From assembly GCA_965249735.1 (NCBI GenBank), contig CBDFMS010000026.1, forward strand, positions 1-64,000: a DNA stretch of 64,000 nt. Reading direction: 5' to 3'. Positions 18,384-26,705 of the stretch are shown here, in pieces. The notes under the pieces are model-generated. The model ran no database searches, was not told the origin of the DNA, and worked only from the letters and a program-made list of their open reading frames with translations. The translations under genes were made by a program, and so were the position numbers. How positions within the stretch are numbered: the first letter of the stretch is position 1; each line of letters starts with the position of its first letter. The stretch is from JANQSS01 sp965249735 (GTDB taxonomy: Bacteria; Bacteroidota; Bacteroidia; Chitinophagales; Saprospiraceae).

Positions 18384-19046
18384 ATGAACGAAAAGACAAC
18401 ATGCTGTCTAAATCCCGAAGACGCTGAAACGATGGCCGCTTATTGGAATGAAACGTTTCGTGTAAATGAAGTTCAAAACTGGGCAGAGCAGTCTCCGGCA
18501 ATAGGACATTGGATCAATTCCTTGTCGATTTCAAAAGATGCACGCATATTCCTGGCTGGTGTAGGCGATGCCGTCCTGGTAGATTTCCTGGTCGATGAAG
18601 GGTTTACACGGATTATTGCCAATGACATCAGCGAAGAAGCGCTCGATCGGGTCAGTCGACGTGTTCAATCACCTCATGTTACATATCTCCACGACGATTT
18701 GATAAATCCTCAGAAGCTGCACGAATTACATGGATCGATTGATCTCTATATAGACCGGGCTACGCTTCACTTTTTTACGAAATGTGCAGAAAAGGATCAC
18801 TACTTTAATCAGCTAGATTTAATGCTCACCACAGGTGGAATATCAATGATCGGTGTTTTCAATAAGAATAACAAGGCGAAATGTTGTGGTCTTGATTTGC
18901 AATTGTGGAGTCTCGAATCGCTCAAAAATAGATTGGGTGATTATCAGCATTTAGATGAATTTACCAGAGAATTTATCGAGCAAAACAAGAATAAGCGGAA
19001 TTACATTTACCTGATGTCTCAAAAGACTTCCTCAGGCAAGAACTAA
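18384..19046 (+). CDS. SAM-dependent methyltransferase
   Basis: 220 aa class I methyltransferase. The SAM-binding segment is IFLAGVGDAVLVDFL (about 55-69) and the acidic end of strand 2 is NDISEEALDRV. The post-motif region IDLYIDRATLHFF resembles small thiopurine/chalcogen-type methyltransferases, but the substrate is not determinable. The N-terminus is Cys-rich (TTCCLNPEDAETMAAYW). The stop is 7 nt before the SulP gene, so the two are co-transcribed, probably from the promoter at 18319. The association with SulP and SQR suggests a role in sulfur or selenium compound handling (inference). Confidence 0.8.
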   Translation: MNEKTTCCLNPEDAETMAAYWNETFRVNEVQNWAEQSPAIGHWINSLSISKDARIFLAGVGDAVLVDFLVDEGFTRIIANDISEEALDRVSRRVQSPHVTYLHDDLINPQKLHELHGSIDLYIDRATLHFFTKCAEKDHYFNQLDLMLTTGGISMIGVFNKNNKAKCCGLDLQLWSLESLKNRLGDYQHLDEFTREFIEQNKNKRNYIYLMSQKTSSGKN

Positions 19047-19053
19047 TTACTTC

Positions 19054-20769
19054 ATGAAATCGATTAAGGCATATATTCCATTTCTAGAATGGATCAGACT
19101 TTATAAGAAATCATATCTCAGTGGAGATCTGGCTGCTGGTCTGACGGTAGGTGTCATGTTAATCCCTCAGGGTATGGCATATTCCATGCTGGCCGGATTA
19201 CCACCGATTTATGGATTATATGCTTCTACCATTCCGTTGATTATCTATGCCTTGTTTGGCACCTCTAAACAATTGGCAGTAGGACCCGTAGCCATGGTAG
19301 CATTGTTGATTTCCAGTGGCGTTGGTGCATTGGCCGCTCCTGGATCTGCCGAATTTATTCAGCTCGCTATTGTTCTAGCCCTCATAGTCGGAATTATTCA
19401 ATTTGCAATGGGGTTTTTTCGACTCGGATTTATTGTTAACTTTTTATCTCATCCGGTCATAGCCGGCTTCACTTCCGCCGCCGCGATAATTATTGGATTT
19501 AGCCAATTGAAACATTTACTTGGCATTGATATTCCTCGTGGAAAAGTGCATGAAACGATTCTTCATGTATTTCAACAAATTGAAATGGTCAATGTGCCCA
19601 CTTTATTAATTGGTATTGTGTCCATTGCCATGCTTGTTGTAATTAAAAAAATTAATAAAAAAATACCCGGACCCTTGATCGCCGTCATTTTTGGAATGTT
19701 GGCAGCTTATTTTCTAGGCCTATATGATCAGGGTGTTAAAATTGTCAAAGATATTCCTGGCGGACTTCCGGCATTTGGAATGCCAGAAATCACCATTGAG
19801 ACGATTCATCATTTGTTGCCGACAGCTTTGACCATCGCATTTATCGGCTTTATGGAGTCCATCGCGGTGGCCAAGGCGATACAAGCCAAACATAAAAATT
19901 ACGAGGTCGTTCCCAATCAGGAGTTGATTGGCCTGGGCATGGCCAATATCCTGGGTTCCTTTTTTAAAGCATTTCCGGTTACCGGTGGTTTTTCCAGAAC
20001 GGCTGTCAATGATCAGTCTGGTGCTCGAACAGGAATGGCATCCATTTTCAGCGCCGTACTCATCATGATCACTCTGGTATTTTTGACAGGGTATTTTTAT
20101 TATTTACCAAATGCAATATTGGCTGCCATCATTATGGTGGCCGTCTATGGTCTGATCGATTTTAAAGAGGCGAAACACCTTTGGCGTACGGATCGCCGCG
20201 ATTTTATATTATTTATGGTAACGGCCATTGGAACGCTTGTACTAGGTATTGAAGAGGGCATTATCATCGGAGTCGCCTTATCAATGGGTATGGTGATTTA
20301 CAAAGTTTCATATCCCCACATCGCAGTACTTGGCCGACTACCGGATTCCAATCAATTTAGGAATGTGAATCGATTCGAGAAATTGGACACAGCTGATGAT
20401 ATCCTGATCATGCGATTTGACGCCCAGTTGTATTTTGCCAACACGGGCTTTTTTAAAGACTTTATCAATCGAAACCTTGCCAATAACCCGCAAATAAAAC
20501 ATATCGTCCTGCATGCAGGATCTATAAGTAGAATTGATTCCAGTGCGGTTCACATGCTCAAAGATGTCTTGGACGATCTTAAACTTCAAGCTGTGGAACT
20601 CTATTTTGTCGAAGTTACCGGTCCCGTTCGGGATACCCTGGCCAAGAATGATCTGACATCAAGACTAGGGAAGGAAGCCTTTTTTCTGACCGTCAACGAC
20701 GCGGTTGAATATATCCGCAGAGGCACCAAAGATGAGACGCATGCGTACTCTCTGCAAACTAATTTCTAA
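19054..20769 (+). CDS. SulP family anion transporter with STAS domain
   Basis: 571 aa. About 10-14 membrane helices occupy residues 20-430, with the SulP signature region GLYASTIPLIIYALFGTSKQ (74-93) followed by AVGPVAM. The C-terminal cytoplasmic STAS domain covers about 440-555 with SRIDSSAVHMLK, the equivalent of the conserved DS-G loop of anti-sigma-factor antagonists. The family moves sulfate, bicarbonate or other anions, usually with Na+ or H+. Neighbouring SQR makes sulfate, or an oxidised sulfur anion formed from sulfide, the most likely substrate, but bicarbonate cannot be excluded. It is the second gene of the methyltransferase transcript. Confidence 0.93.
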   Translation: MKSIKAYIPFLEWIRLYKKSYLSGDLAAGLTVGVMLIPQGMAYSMLAGLPPIYGLYASTIPLIIYALFGTSKQLAVGPVAMVALLISSGVGALAAPGSAEFIQLAIVLALIVGIIQFAMGFFRLGFIVNFLSHPVIAGFTSAAAIIIGFSQLKHLLGIDIPRGKVHETILHVFQQIEMVNVPTLLIGIVSIAMLVVIKKINKKIPGPLIAVIFGMLAAYFLGLYDQGVKIVKDIPGGLPAFGMPEITIETIHHLLPTALTIAFIGFMESIAVAKAIQAKHKNYEVVPNQELIGLGMANILGSFFKAFPVTGGFSRTAVNDQSGARTGMASIFSAVLIMITLVFLTGYFYYLPNAILAAIIMVAVYGLIDFKEAKHLWRTDRRDFILFMVTAIGTLVLGIEEGIIIGVALSMGMVIYKVSYPHIAVLGRLPDSNQFRNVNRFEKLDTADDILIMRFDAQLYFANTGFFKDFINRNLANNPQIKHIVLHAGSISRIDSSAVHMLKDVLDDLKLQAVELYFVEVTGPVRDTLAKNDLTSRLGKEAFFLTVNDAVEYIRRGTKDETHAYSLQTNF

Positions 20770-20813
20770 CAAATCGAGGGTGACTTCTCCGTGACAATCC
20801 GTCAAAAAGTTAT

Positions 20814-20857
20814 GTAACACAGGTTACAAGTGTAATCGATCTAGAAGAATACTTTTG
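20814..20857 (+). promoter_or_regulatory. CRP/FNR-type operator (site 2) and -7 box
   Basis: TGTAACACAGGTTACA contains GTAAC-ACAG-GTTAC at 20814-20827. The perfect -7 box TACTTTTG lies at 20850-20857, 29.5 nt from the site centre. The predicted transcription start near 20862 puts the operator at about -41.5. This is the best of the three promoters and drives the peroxiredoxin-like gene. Confidence 0.78.
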
Positions 20858-20882
20858 TTTAATTGCACGGGCAATTTGGCAC

Positions 20883-21575
20883 ATGTCAAGGGAAATGAAC
20901 CCAAATTGCCCCTATTCATTCACCGGTTTTATTATCATAATCGCATTAATGGACACACACCACCTACTCCACCCGGTTCCTTCAATTGGAGAGGTCGCTC
21001 CTGATTTTGATGCAATTACAACGAAAGGAAACTTGAATTTTTCTGATTATGCGAAGAACAAATGGATCATTTTGTTTTCCCACCCCACTGATTTTACACC
21101 CACGAGTACGAACGAAATGAGTGGCTTTGCTTCACGCAAAGAGGACTTTGAGACCATGAATACGAGATTGATTGGACTAAGCACTCACGATGCTCGAGGT
21201 CAGAGCGATTGGGTTGATAGTCTGAAAGAAAACACCGGTGATCTTTTTGATTTCCCTATTATTGCAGATGTTGATATGACAATTGCGAAGCGATATGGAA
21301 TGGTCCAGGCAAGCAAAAATGATACCTCTGCCGTTCGCGCGGTTTTTTTTATAGACCTGTCCAGAAAGATAAGATTGATTATGTACTATCCGTTGAAAGT
21401 CGGACGGAATATGAATGAAATATTTCGAGTATTGGAAGGACTTCAAAGATCTGATAAACACGGAGTCGGGTTACCCCTGGATTGGAAGCCGGGACAAAAA
21501 AATATTGAGGCAACGCGTCCGACTAACGGAAAAATGAACGCAGGTAATTCTAACGGAAATTCTACTTCTACCTGA
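20883..21575 (+). CDS. peroxiredoxin family protein lacking the peroxidatic cysteine
   Basis: 230 aa of the AhpC/TSA, Prx6-like (1-Cys) family. The active-site segment reads HPTDFTPTSTNEM where the family has HP-DFTPVCTTE, so the peroxidatic Cys is Ser-75 (codon AGT at 21105-21107, one base from TGT). The rest of the site is conserved (SAVRAVFFIDLSRKIRLI, YYPLKVGRN). The only Cys in the frame, Cys-9, lies in an N-terminal extension that is probably untranslated: alignment with the family favours starting at Met-23 (20949). Unless this is a sequence error, the protein cannot be a thiol peroxidase. A chaperone-like or regulatory role is possible. It is a single gene under operator site 2. Confidence 0.85.
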   Translation: MSREMNPNCPYSFTGFIIIIALMDTHHLLHPVPSIGEVAPDFDAITTKGNLNFSDYAKNKWIILFSHPTDFTPTSTNEMSGFASRKEDFETMNTRLIGLSTHDARGQSDWVDSLKENTGDLFDFPIIADVDMTIAKRYGMVQASKNDTSAVRAVFFIDLSRKIRLIMYYPLKVGRNMNEIFRVLEGLQRSDKHGVGLPLDWKPGQKNIEATRPTNGKMNAGNSNGNSTST

Positions 21576-21621
21576 CGAAAAATAATTAAGAAATAATTAT
21601 CCCCCTTTTTTAGCCCGTAAA

Positions 21622-21653
21622 AAGTCCTGCTCAATCAGTTTTGAGTGGGACTT
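21622..21653. terminator. possible terminator after peroxiredoxin-like gene
   Basis: A 13-bp stem (AAGTCCTGCTCAA against TTGAGTGGGACTT) with two G-U wobbles and a 6-nt loop. The T-run lies on the minus-strand side (TTTTTAC), so it works best for minus transcripts. On the plus strand it may still pause or protect the 3' end of the upstream mRNA. Confidence 0.35.
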
Positions 21654-21736
21654 GGACTTTCTGGCCATCTTCCATCGGGCCTTCACTCATGTTATTCGCG
21701 TGACCGAGACGTCGAACAATGCGTGGAGGTGTATGG

Positions 21737-21779
21737 GTAACATACGTTACACTTATTTGTCAAATCAGGTTTACCTTTA
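21737..21779 (+). promoter_or_regulatory. CRP/FNR-type operator (site 3) and -7 box
   Basis: GTAAC-ATAC-GTTAC at 21737-21750 and TACCTTTA at 21772-21779 (one mismatch from TAnnTTTG), 28.5 nt from the site centre. The geometry matches sites 1 and 2 within 1 nt. It precedes the sulfide:quinone oxidoreductase gene. Confidence 0.7.
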
Positions 21780-21807
21780 AATTCTGACAAACATCCAAAT
21801 AAAAATC

Positions 21808-23055
21808 ATGAAAAAACACCACAGCATTGTTGTCATAGGAGGAGGAACCGCCGGTATTATGGTGGCCTCGCAGATGAGAAAACGAGACGCAAAACTGGAC
21901 ATCGCAATCATTGAGCCTGCCGAGTATCACTATTATCAGCCGGCATGGACCCTAGTGGCCGCGAACACTTACGACTTTGAAAAAACTAAAAGGACGATGA
22001 AGTCCTTAATTCCCAAAGGTGTGACCTGGATAAAAGAATTCGCCGAGACCTTCAATCCTGAACAGAACAGTGTAGTTACTTCCGTCGGCAACGAGTTTAG
22101 TTATGACTATCTCGTTGTCGCACCTGGAATTAAGGTTGCACCTGAATTGCTTGAAGGACTTCCGGAGGCCCTGGATAAAGGCATGGTCTGTAGTAATTAT
22201 ACAGATCCAAATCACACATGGGAAGTGTTGCAAAAATTTAAAAAAGGCACGGCACTTTTTACCCAGCCAACAACACCTATTAAATGTGGAGGAGCACCAC
22301 AAAAAATAATGTATCTCGCAGATGATTATTTACGCAAATCAGGCAAACGAAAGAATGCTGAAGTTGTATTCGCCACACCTGGTTCGATCATTTTTGGTGT
22401 AAAAGTGATCGCTGATACGCTCATGAAGGTGATTGATCGGAAAGATATTAACCTTCGTTTTGGATATAAACTGGTTGCCGTTGATGGAAAAGAACAAATC
22501 GCCTGGTATGAGATGGCAGATCATGAACATGAGTATAATCATAAGGACATTGATGTTATTCAAGATGGAGATCGTGTCGGGATCAAATTCGGAATGATGC
22601 ATCTTGCCCCACCCCAATCTGCACCTGACTTTATTCGTAATTCGACATTGGTCAATGAAGGAGGATGGCTCTCAGTGGACAAAGGAAGCATGCAACATAC
22701 ACAATACGGTAACATCTTCGGACTGGGAGATGCGGCGGGATTACCTACGGCCAAAACCGGAGCAGCGATTAGAAAACAAGTTCCTATTGTCGTGGAAAAT
22801 ATTTTCAGATTGATAAAATCACAGGGGATTGGGAATAAAATGTACAATGGCTATTCATCTTGTCCATTGGTGACAGGATATGGCAAAATGGTCCTTGCAG
22901 AATTTGATTACGATAATAAGTTTACGCCCGATCCCAAATTAAAACAAATGTTGATTTTTGATTCTTCTAAAGAATCGTGGCGACTGTGGATGCTGAAAAA
23001 ATATATACTCCCCTATTTGTATTGGAATAAAATGATGAAAGGATTGGATGTGTGA
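21808..23055 (+). CDS. sqr: sulfide:quinone oxidoreductase, type II (mitochondrial SQOR-like)
   Basis: 415 aa flavoprotein. The FAD-binding VVIGGGTAGIMVA is at 8-20 and the second FAD contact is NIFGLGDAAGLP (302-313). The two redox cysteines sit in motifs typical of type II SQR: Cys-160 in PIKCGGAPQKIMYL and Cys-352 in YSSCPLVTGYGK. The C-terminal aromatic/basic stretch (RLWMLKKYILPYLYW) is the likely membrane-docking segment. It oxidises sulfide to a persulfide and passes electrons to quinone. It is preceded by operator site 3 and followed by a terminator at 23101, so it is monocistronic. Confidence 0.9.
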   Translation: MKKHHSIVVIGGGTAGIMVASQMRKRDAKLDIAIIEPAEYHYYQPAWTLVAANTYDFEKTKRTMKSLIPKGVTWIKEFAETFNPEQNSVVTSVGNEFSYDYLVVAPGIKVAPELLEGLPEALDKGMVCSNYTDPNHTWEVLQKFKKGTALFTQPTTPIKCGGAPQKIMYLADDYLRKSGKRKNAEVVFATPGSIIFGVKVIADTLMKVIDRKDINLRFGYKLVAVDGKEQIAWYEMADHEHEYNHKDIDVIQDGDRVGIKFGMMHLAPPQSAPDFIRNSTLVNEGGWLSVDKGSMQHTQYGNIFGLGDAAGLPTAKTGAAIRKQVPIVVENIFRLIKSQGIGNKMYNGYSSCPLVTGYGKMVLAEFDYDNKFTPDPKLKQMLIFDSSKESWRLWMLKKYILPYLYWNKMMKGLDV

Positions 23056-23100
23056 TACTATTCTACATTCGAGGTTTTCATGAGCCCGAATAAGAATGAA

Positions 23101-23124
23101 GAGGAGCTGTATGCTCCTCTTTTT
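23101..23124 (+). terminator. intrinsic terminator of sqr
   Basis: GAGGAGC, loop TGTAT, GCTCCTC, followed by TTTTT. A classic hairpin plus U-tract 45 nt after the SQR stop. Confidence 0.88.
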
Positions 23125-23219
23125 CTATGGAATGGTTGCACATTTTAAAAATGCTAACTTCGTTTTTTCTCGCGTCTCTTCGAAGCGTATTAATCAACCT
23201 GTATTAAAAAACTATCGAC

Positions 23220-23510
23220 ATGAAAAATATCCTTCTCATTTCATCAATTTCTCTATTTTTTGTCATTGGCATGACTTTGACATCGTGCCATGATCACAAG
23301 CATGGTTCAGGTACAGAATATACATCCGCTTATATATGCCCAATGCATTGTAAAGGAAGCGGTAGTGCAGAAGCTGGTAAATGTCCTGTCTGCAAAATGG
23401 ATTATGTCAAGAATACGAAAGCGAAAGATCATGATCATGACACCCATTTAGAACATGACCATGATGGACACGATGATGATGGACACGATGATGATGGACA
23501 CGATCATTAA
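23220..23510 (+). CDS. heavy-metal-binding domain lipoprotein with His/Asp-rich tail
   Basis: 96 aa. A lipoprotein signal peptide (MKNILLISS to lipobox LTSC, Cys-23) is followed by the short heavy-metal-binding domain YICPMHCKGSGSAEAGKCPVCKMDYV (about 39-64, four Cys). The tail is a run of His and Asp built from a repeated 15-nt unit encoding GHDDD. Such domains are attached to CusB/efflux systems or stand alone as periplasmic metal scavengers. The tail should bind Zn, Ni or Cu. It is followed 33 nt later by the membrane hydrolase gene. Confidence 0.85.
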   Translation: MKNILLISSISLFFVIGMTLTSCHDHKHGSGTEYTSAYICPMHCKGSGSAEAGKCPVCKMDYVKNTKAKDHDHDTHLEHDHDGHDDDGHDDDGHDH

Positions 23511-23543
23511 GGAGATTCAAACACATAAAGATTTTGACGCAAC

Positions 23544-24509
23544 GTGGATAGCCTGACGCAGGCAACATTAGGAGCAGCTATCGGGGAGGTATGCTTTGGA
23601 AGAAAGCTGGGATATAAGGGTGCTGTTATCGGAGCTATTGTTGCAACAATTCCTGATCTCGATGTGATTTTACTTCCCTTTTATAGTGATCTGGAACGGA
23701 TCAGTATTCACCGGGGCTATTCACATTCGATTTTATTTAGTCTGGCTGGCGCTTTCCTTATTACTTACATATTATCCCGGATAAAATGGACTAGCGATAC
23801 TCCAATTATGCGACTTTGGATGTTCTCATGGATGGCCTTATTCACGCATATGCTCCTGGATGCCTTCACACCATATGGAACCCAATTATTTTTACCATTA
23901 TCAGATTATCGAGTCAGCTTTGATAGCATCAATATAGTAGACCCGGTATACACTTTCCTGTTGATGATTGGGCTTTTCTTCAGTCTTACCTATTATCGCA
24001 AATCTAAAAACAGGATACGCGCCACTACGATTGGAATAATACTCAGCTCGGTTTATTTATTAGGAACATTAGCTGTTAAAAAGCACGTCGTACAACAATT
24101 CAATTCTAATTTGGCAACAGAAAAAATCGCGTATCAAAAACTGCTCACGGTTCCGGTAGGTTTTGCCGGTGTTAATTGGTATGGGGTGGCTAAAGTTGAT
24201 TCAGGCTTATACATTGGAAAATATTCCAATGTTCAAAACGACAAAATAGATTTTGAATTTTTCCCGACAAATGATCATTTGCTGGATGGCCTTGATCCCT
24301 GGCTCATTAACCGAATGAAATGGTTTGCCCAGGATTATTATACTGTTGCCCAAAGCGAAGGGAAGATACGTCTGTATAACATGCAGTGCGACATGCAAGG
24401 CATTCGACACTTTGGTGAATACAAAGCGCCTACGGCCTTTTATTTTGAGATCACTCCTCTACCTGATGGCACATACAAGCTGTCTTCAGGCATGCATAAG
24501 GAAGAATAA
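23544..24509 (+). CDS. YdjM-like inner-membrane metal-dependent hydrolase
   Basis: 321 aa starting at GTG (MDSLTQATLGAAIGE is the canonical family start, so this start is secure). Conserved metal-binding motifs are IPDLDV (35-40) and HRGYSHS (57-63). HMLLDAFTPYG is the family's second His/Asp motif. About four membrane helices lie between 60 and 185, followed by a soluble C-terminal half. The substrate is unknown; the family (DUF457) is often co-regulated with stress or metal genes. Confidence 0.85.
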   Translation: MDSLTQATLGAAIGEVCFGRKLGYKGAVIGAIVATIPDLDVILLPFYSDLERISIHRGYSHSILFSLAGAFLITYILSRIKWTSDTPIMRLWMFSWMALFTHMLLDAFTPYGTQLFLPLSDYRVSFDSINIVDPVYTFLLMIGLFFSLTYYRKSKNRIRATTIGIILSSVYLLGTLAVKKHVVQQFNSNLATEKIAYQKLLTVPVGFAGVNWYGVAKVDSGLYIGKYSNVQNDKIDFEFFPTNDHLLDGLDPWLINRMKWFAQDYYTVAQSEGKIRLYNMQCDMQGIRHFGEYKAPTAFYFEITPLPDGTYKLSSGMHKEE

Positions 24510-24599
24510 ATCTTGAAAGCGGATTCCTTCTTCAACGGGTGTTTCGGATTGAAACATATAATGTAATCAATCAGTAGACAAACGTGACCTCAAGAAACA

Positions 24600-24640
24600 A
24601 AAAGACCCCGGCAATTGCGTGGTACGGCTACTACCGGGAT
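24600..24640 (-). terminator. probable terminator of hsp20
   Basis: On the minus strand, CCCGG and CCGGG arms enclose a loop of about 22 nt that can form smaller inner hairpins, followed by TCTTTTTG. It lies 30 nt beyond the Hsp20 stop. Confidence 0.45.
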
Positions 24641-24672
24641 CCTTGTTACGAACGAAGTCACTTACATAGGTC

Positions 24673-25128
24673 TCATGAAATTTCTATTTCTTTAACCTTT
24701 TCTTTTAGGATGGCTGCTTCTTTTTTTGGTAAGGTTACCAAAAGGACTCCGTCTTTACATTTTGCAGTTATCTTATCGTCCTTTACGAATTCTGGAAGAT
24801 GAAATGTTCGAGTGAATGATCCATAACTGAATTCTCTTCGGGTGTACTCGTCATTCTTCGTTTTTACCTCATCTTTCATTTCTCCGGTAATACGCAGCAT
24901 ATCGTTATTCATTTCCATGTGAATATCTTTTTTGGTATAACCAGGAACTGATAACTCAATCTCAAACATGCGATCGGTTTCTTTTACATTGGCTGCAGGC
25001 ATCCAATTCATATTTTCAGTCTCTGAATCAAAAACCGGCCAACTCGTATCAAAGAAATTATCGAAAAATCTCGTACGCGGTAACAGGCCTTTGTTCCATA
25101 GTCCGCTATTTGTTTTAATTAGTGACAT
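24673..25128 (-). CDS. Hsp20 / alpha-crystallin small heat-shock protein
   Basis: 151 aa. The alpha-crystallin domain spans about 45-140, beginning MNWMPAANVKETDRMFEIE and including VPGYTKKDIHMEM and DGVLLVTLPKKE (the conserved G-L-L/V-LPK end of the domain). ATP-independent holdase that binds unfolding proteins. Monocistronic, with a possible terminator at 24600-24640. It opens a stress-gene region that also holds USP, thioredoxin and ClpB. Confidence 0.93.
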   Translation of the reverse strand: MSLIKTNSGLWNKGLLPRTRFFDNFFDTSWPVFDSETENMNWMPAANVKETDRMFEIELSVPGYTKKDIHMEMNNDMLRITGEMKDEVKTKNDEYTRREFSYGSFTRTFHLPEFVKDDKITAKCKDGVLLVTLPKKEAAILKEKVKEIEIS

Positions 25129-25395
25129 AGTAGAAATTTTAAGGATTAATAATTGGCAACAGCCATTAACATTTTAATGGTGTATCTCTTTCTTTAGCTA
25201 TATCAAATGTCAGTCGTTTACTACCGAATTGCAATGACATTTAACTCCGTTTTCAATGACTTATATCAGTCTTAAACGTGATAGCCTTCAACACTTATTA
25301 CGTCATTCCATTGTATCTTTAAAATGGTTGTACGCATGTCCCGTTAGGACCACTGCAATCAAGCCATCTTGCGACTCAGAAAATTTTGTATAAGC

Positions 25396-26208
25396 ATGAA
25401 TAAATCATTATTAACTGAATTGACAAAGCTTCGACAGGGTCCTTGTGTGACTGTTATCGTGGGAACCAAATGTGCTTCTTTTGCAGACTATGAAGAAATC
25501 CGTCTAAAGATTAAAGCGAGTACTAAACTTGCTAAAAATATACTGCGAAAAAAATACAAAACTCATAGTCATTTATTGGGTTTACATATGATGTCTATGA
25601 TCGAACATATCGATCTGAATTCTGCACTAGGTGGTATCGGATTATTTTTATCTCCCGGATTCAAACAGTTAGTTTACTTTCCGCTGGAAGTCGAAGAAAA
25701 AATAGTTGTTGGTGAGTCTTTTGAAGTTTCGGATTTACGCAACACCTTGAATAAAATGAAAGACTATGGTGTACTTCTTTTAAGTAAAAATAGGACACGA
25801 TTGTTTTTAGGAAAAGGCAACCATCTGGATGAAATAACTGATCGCAATTTTCCTGCGCGATATGAAAACGAATTTCAGGTTCACCGGGATGCGCAATACT
25901 CCTTATACAACAAAGAAGAATCAAAAATAGCCCAAACGCGCCTACGTCACTTCTTCAGAAAAATTGATGTTCTGATTGACGAGTATATCGGACCCAGCCC
26001 ACTCGTACTATTGGGTGTGACGCGCTATTTGAGTTGCTTTCAAAAAGTGAGTAAGCATGAGAAGCAGTTAATTGGTCACCTCACGGGCAACTTTGACAAG
26101 TTTACTGAAGGTGAAATTATTAAACTTGTCTGGCCTCAGATCGCACATCATCTTTCGCATCAAGCCATTAAAAATGATTCGGTTCCATTAAGTCCAAAAA
26201 ATAAATGA
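25396..26208 (+). CDS. bacterial eRF1-like (baeRF) family protein
   Basis: About 270 aa from the ATG at 25396; an in-frame TTG at 25369 would add nine residues but fits the family less well. The N-terminal LTELTKLRQGPCVTVIVGT and the alpha/beta domain with GVLLLSKNRTRLFLGKGN belong to archaeo-eukaryotic release-factor-1-related proteins of bacteria, which are thought to act on ribosomes. No GGQ motif is visible in the frame. Its stop overlaps the next ATG (26205), and three genes run together: this one, a P-loop kinase and a phosphotransferase. The set is plausibly a translation- or stress-related module. Confidence 0.7.
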   Translation: MNKSLLTELTKLRQGPCVTVIVGTKCASFADYEEIRLKIKASTKLAKNILRKKYKTHSHLLGLHMMSMIEHIDLNSALGGIGLFLSPGFKQLVYFPLEVEEKIVVGESFEVSDLRNTLNKMKDYGVLLLSKNRTRLFLGKGNHLDEITDRNFPARYENEFQVHRDAQYSLYNKEESKIAQTRLRHFFRKIDVLIDEYIGPSPLVLLGVTRYLSCFQKVSKHEKQLIGHLTGNFDKFTEGEIIKLVWPQIAHHLSHQAIKNDSVPLSPKNK

Positions 26209-26705
26209 TTGTTCTTGTAATTGGATTGCCAGGATCTGGAAAAAGTTATTTCGCAATGAAATTAGCCGAACTACTGGGCGCCAGATATGTTAGCAGCGAC
26301 ATCACCAGACGGCTCATGTTTAATGATCGCACCTATTCGGACGAAGAAAAGTCTATCGTTTATGACGAGATGCAAGATCAAGTCAAGCTGTCTATTGAAA
26401 ATAACGCGTCCGTCGTGCTGGATGCCACATTCTATTTGGCAGACATTCGGCTACCTTTTCTTCACCTCGCAGAATCATATGACCAACGAATTGAGATTAT
26501 CGAAATTCAGGCTGCAGATGAAATAATTAAGGAAAGGTTGGCCGCTTCAAGACACTATAGTGAAGCCGATTATGCCGTCTATCTTAAAATTAAAGAAGCA
26601 TTCGAGACATGTACCATCGATCACCTTGTGTTGCAATCTACTCAAGAAAACATTAATGAGATGTTGATGAAAGCAATGCATTATATAGGAATGACACATG
26701 AATAG
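26205..26705 (+). CDS. AAA/P-loop small-molecule kinase (COG0645-like)
   Basis: 166 aa with Walker A GLPGSGKSYFAMKLA (7-21), then VSSDITRRLMF, a putative substrate/Mg-binding segment. LDATF (about residues 70-74) sits in the Walker B region. Such domains are usually the C-terminal half of a fused phosphotransferase/kinase protein; here the kinase is separate and comes first. It overlaps the upstream baeRF gene by 4 nt and the downstream gene by 8 nt. Substrate unknown. Confidence 0.8.
   Translation: MIVLVIGLPGSGKSYFAMKLAELLGARYVSSDITRRLMFNDRTYSDEEKSIVYDEMQDQVKLSIENNASVVLDATFYLADIRLPFLHLAESYDQRIEIIEIQAADEIIKERLAASRHYSEADYAVYLKIKEAFETCTIDHLVLQSTQENINEMLMKAMHYIGMTHE

Noticed and set aside
18261..21772. 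11-mer AAATCAGGTTT near operator sites 1 and 3
   Set aside because: It is upstream of one site and downstream of the other and absent at site 2, so it is probably chance or a minor element.
25293..25306. TACGTCAT half-site before the eRF1-like gene
   Set aside because: Only one half matches the kinase palindrome, and the nearest -7-like box is at the wrong distance.
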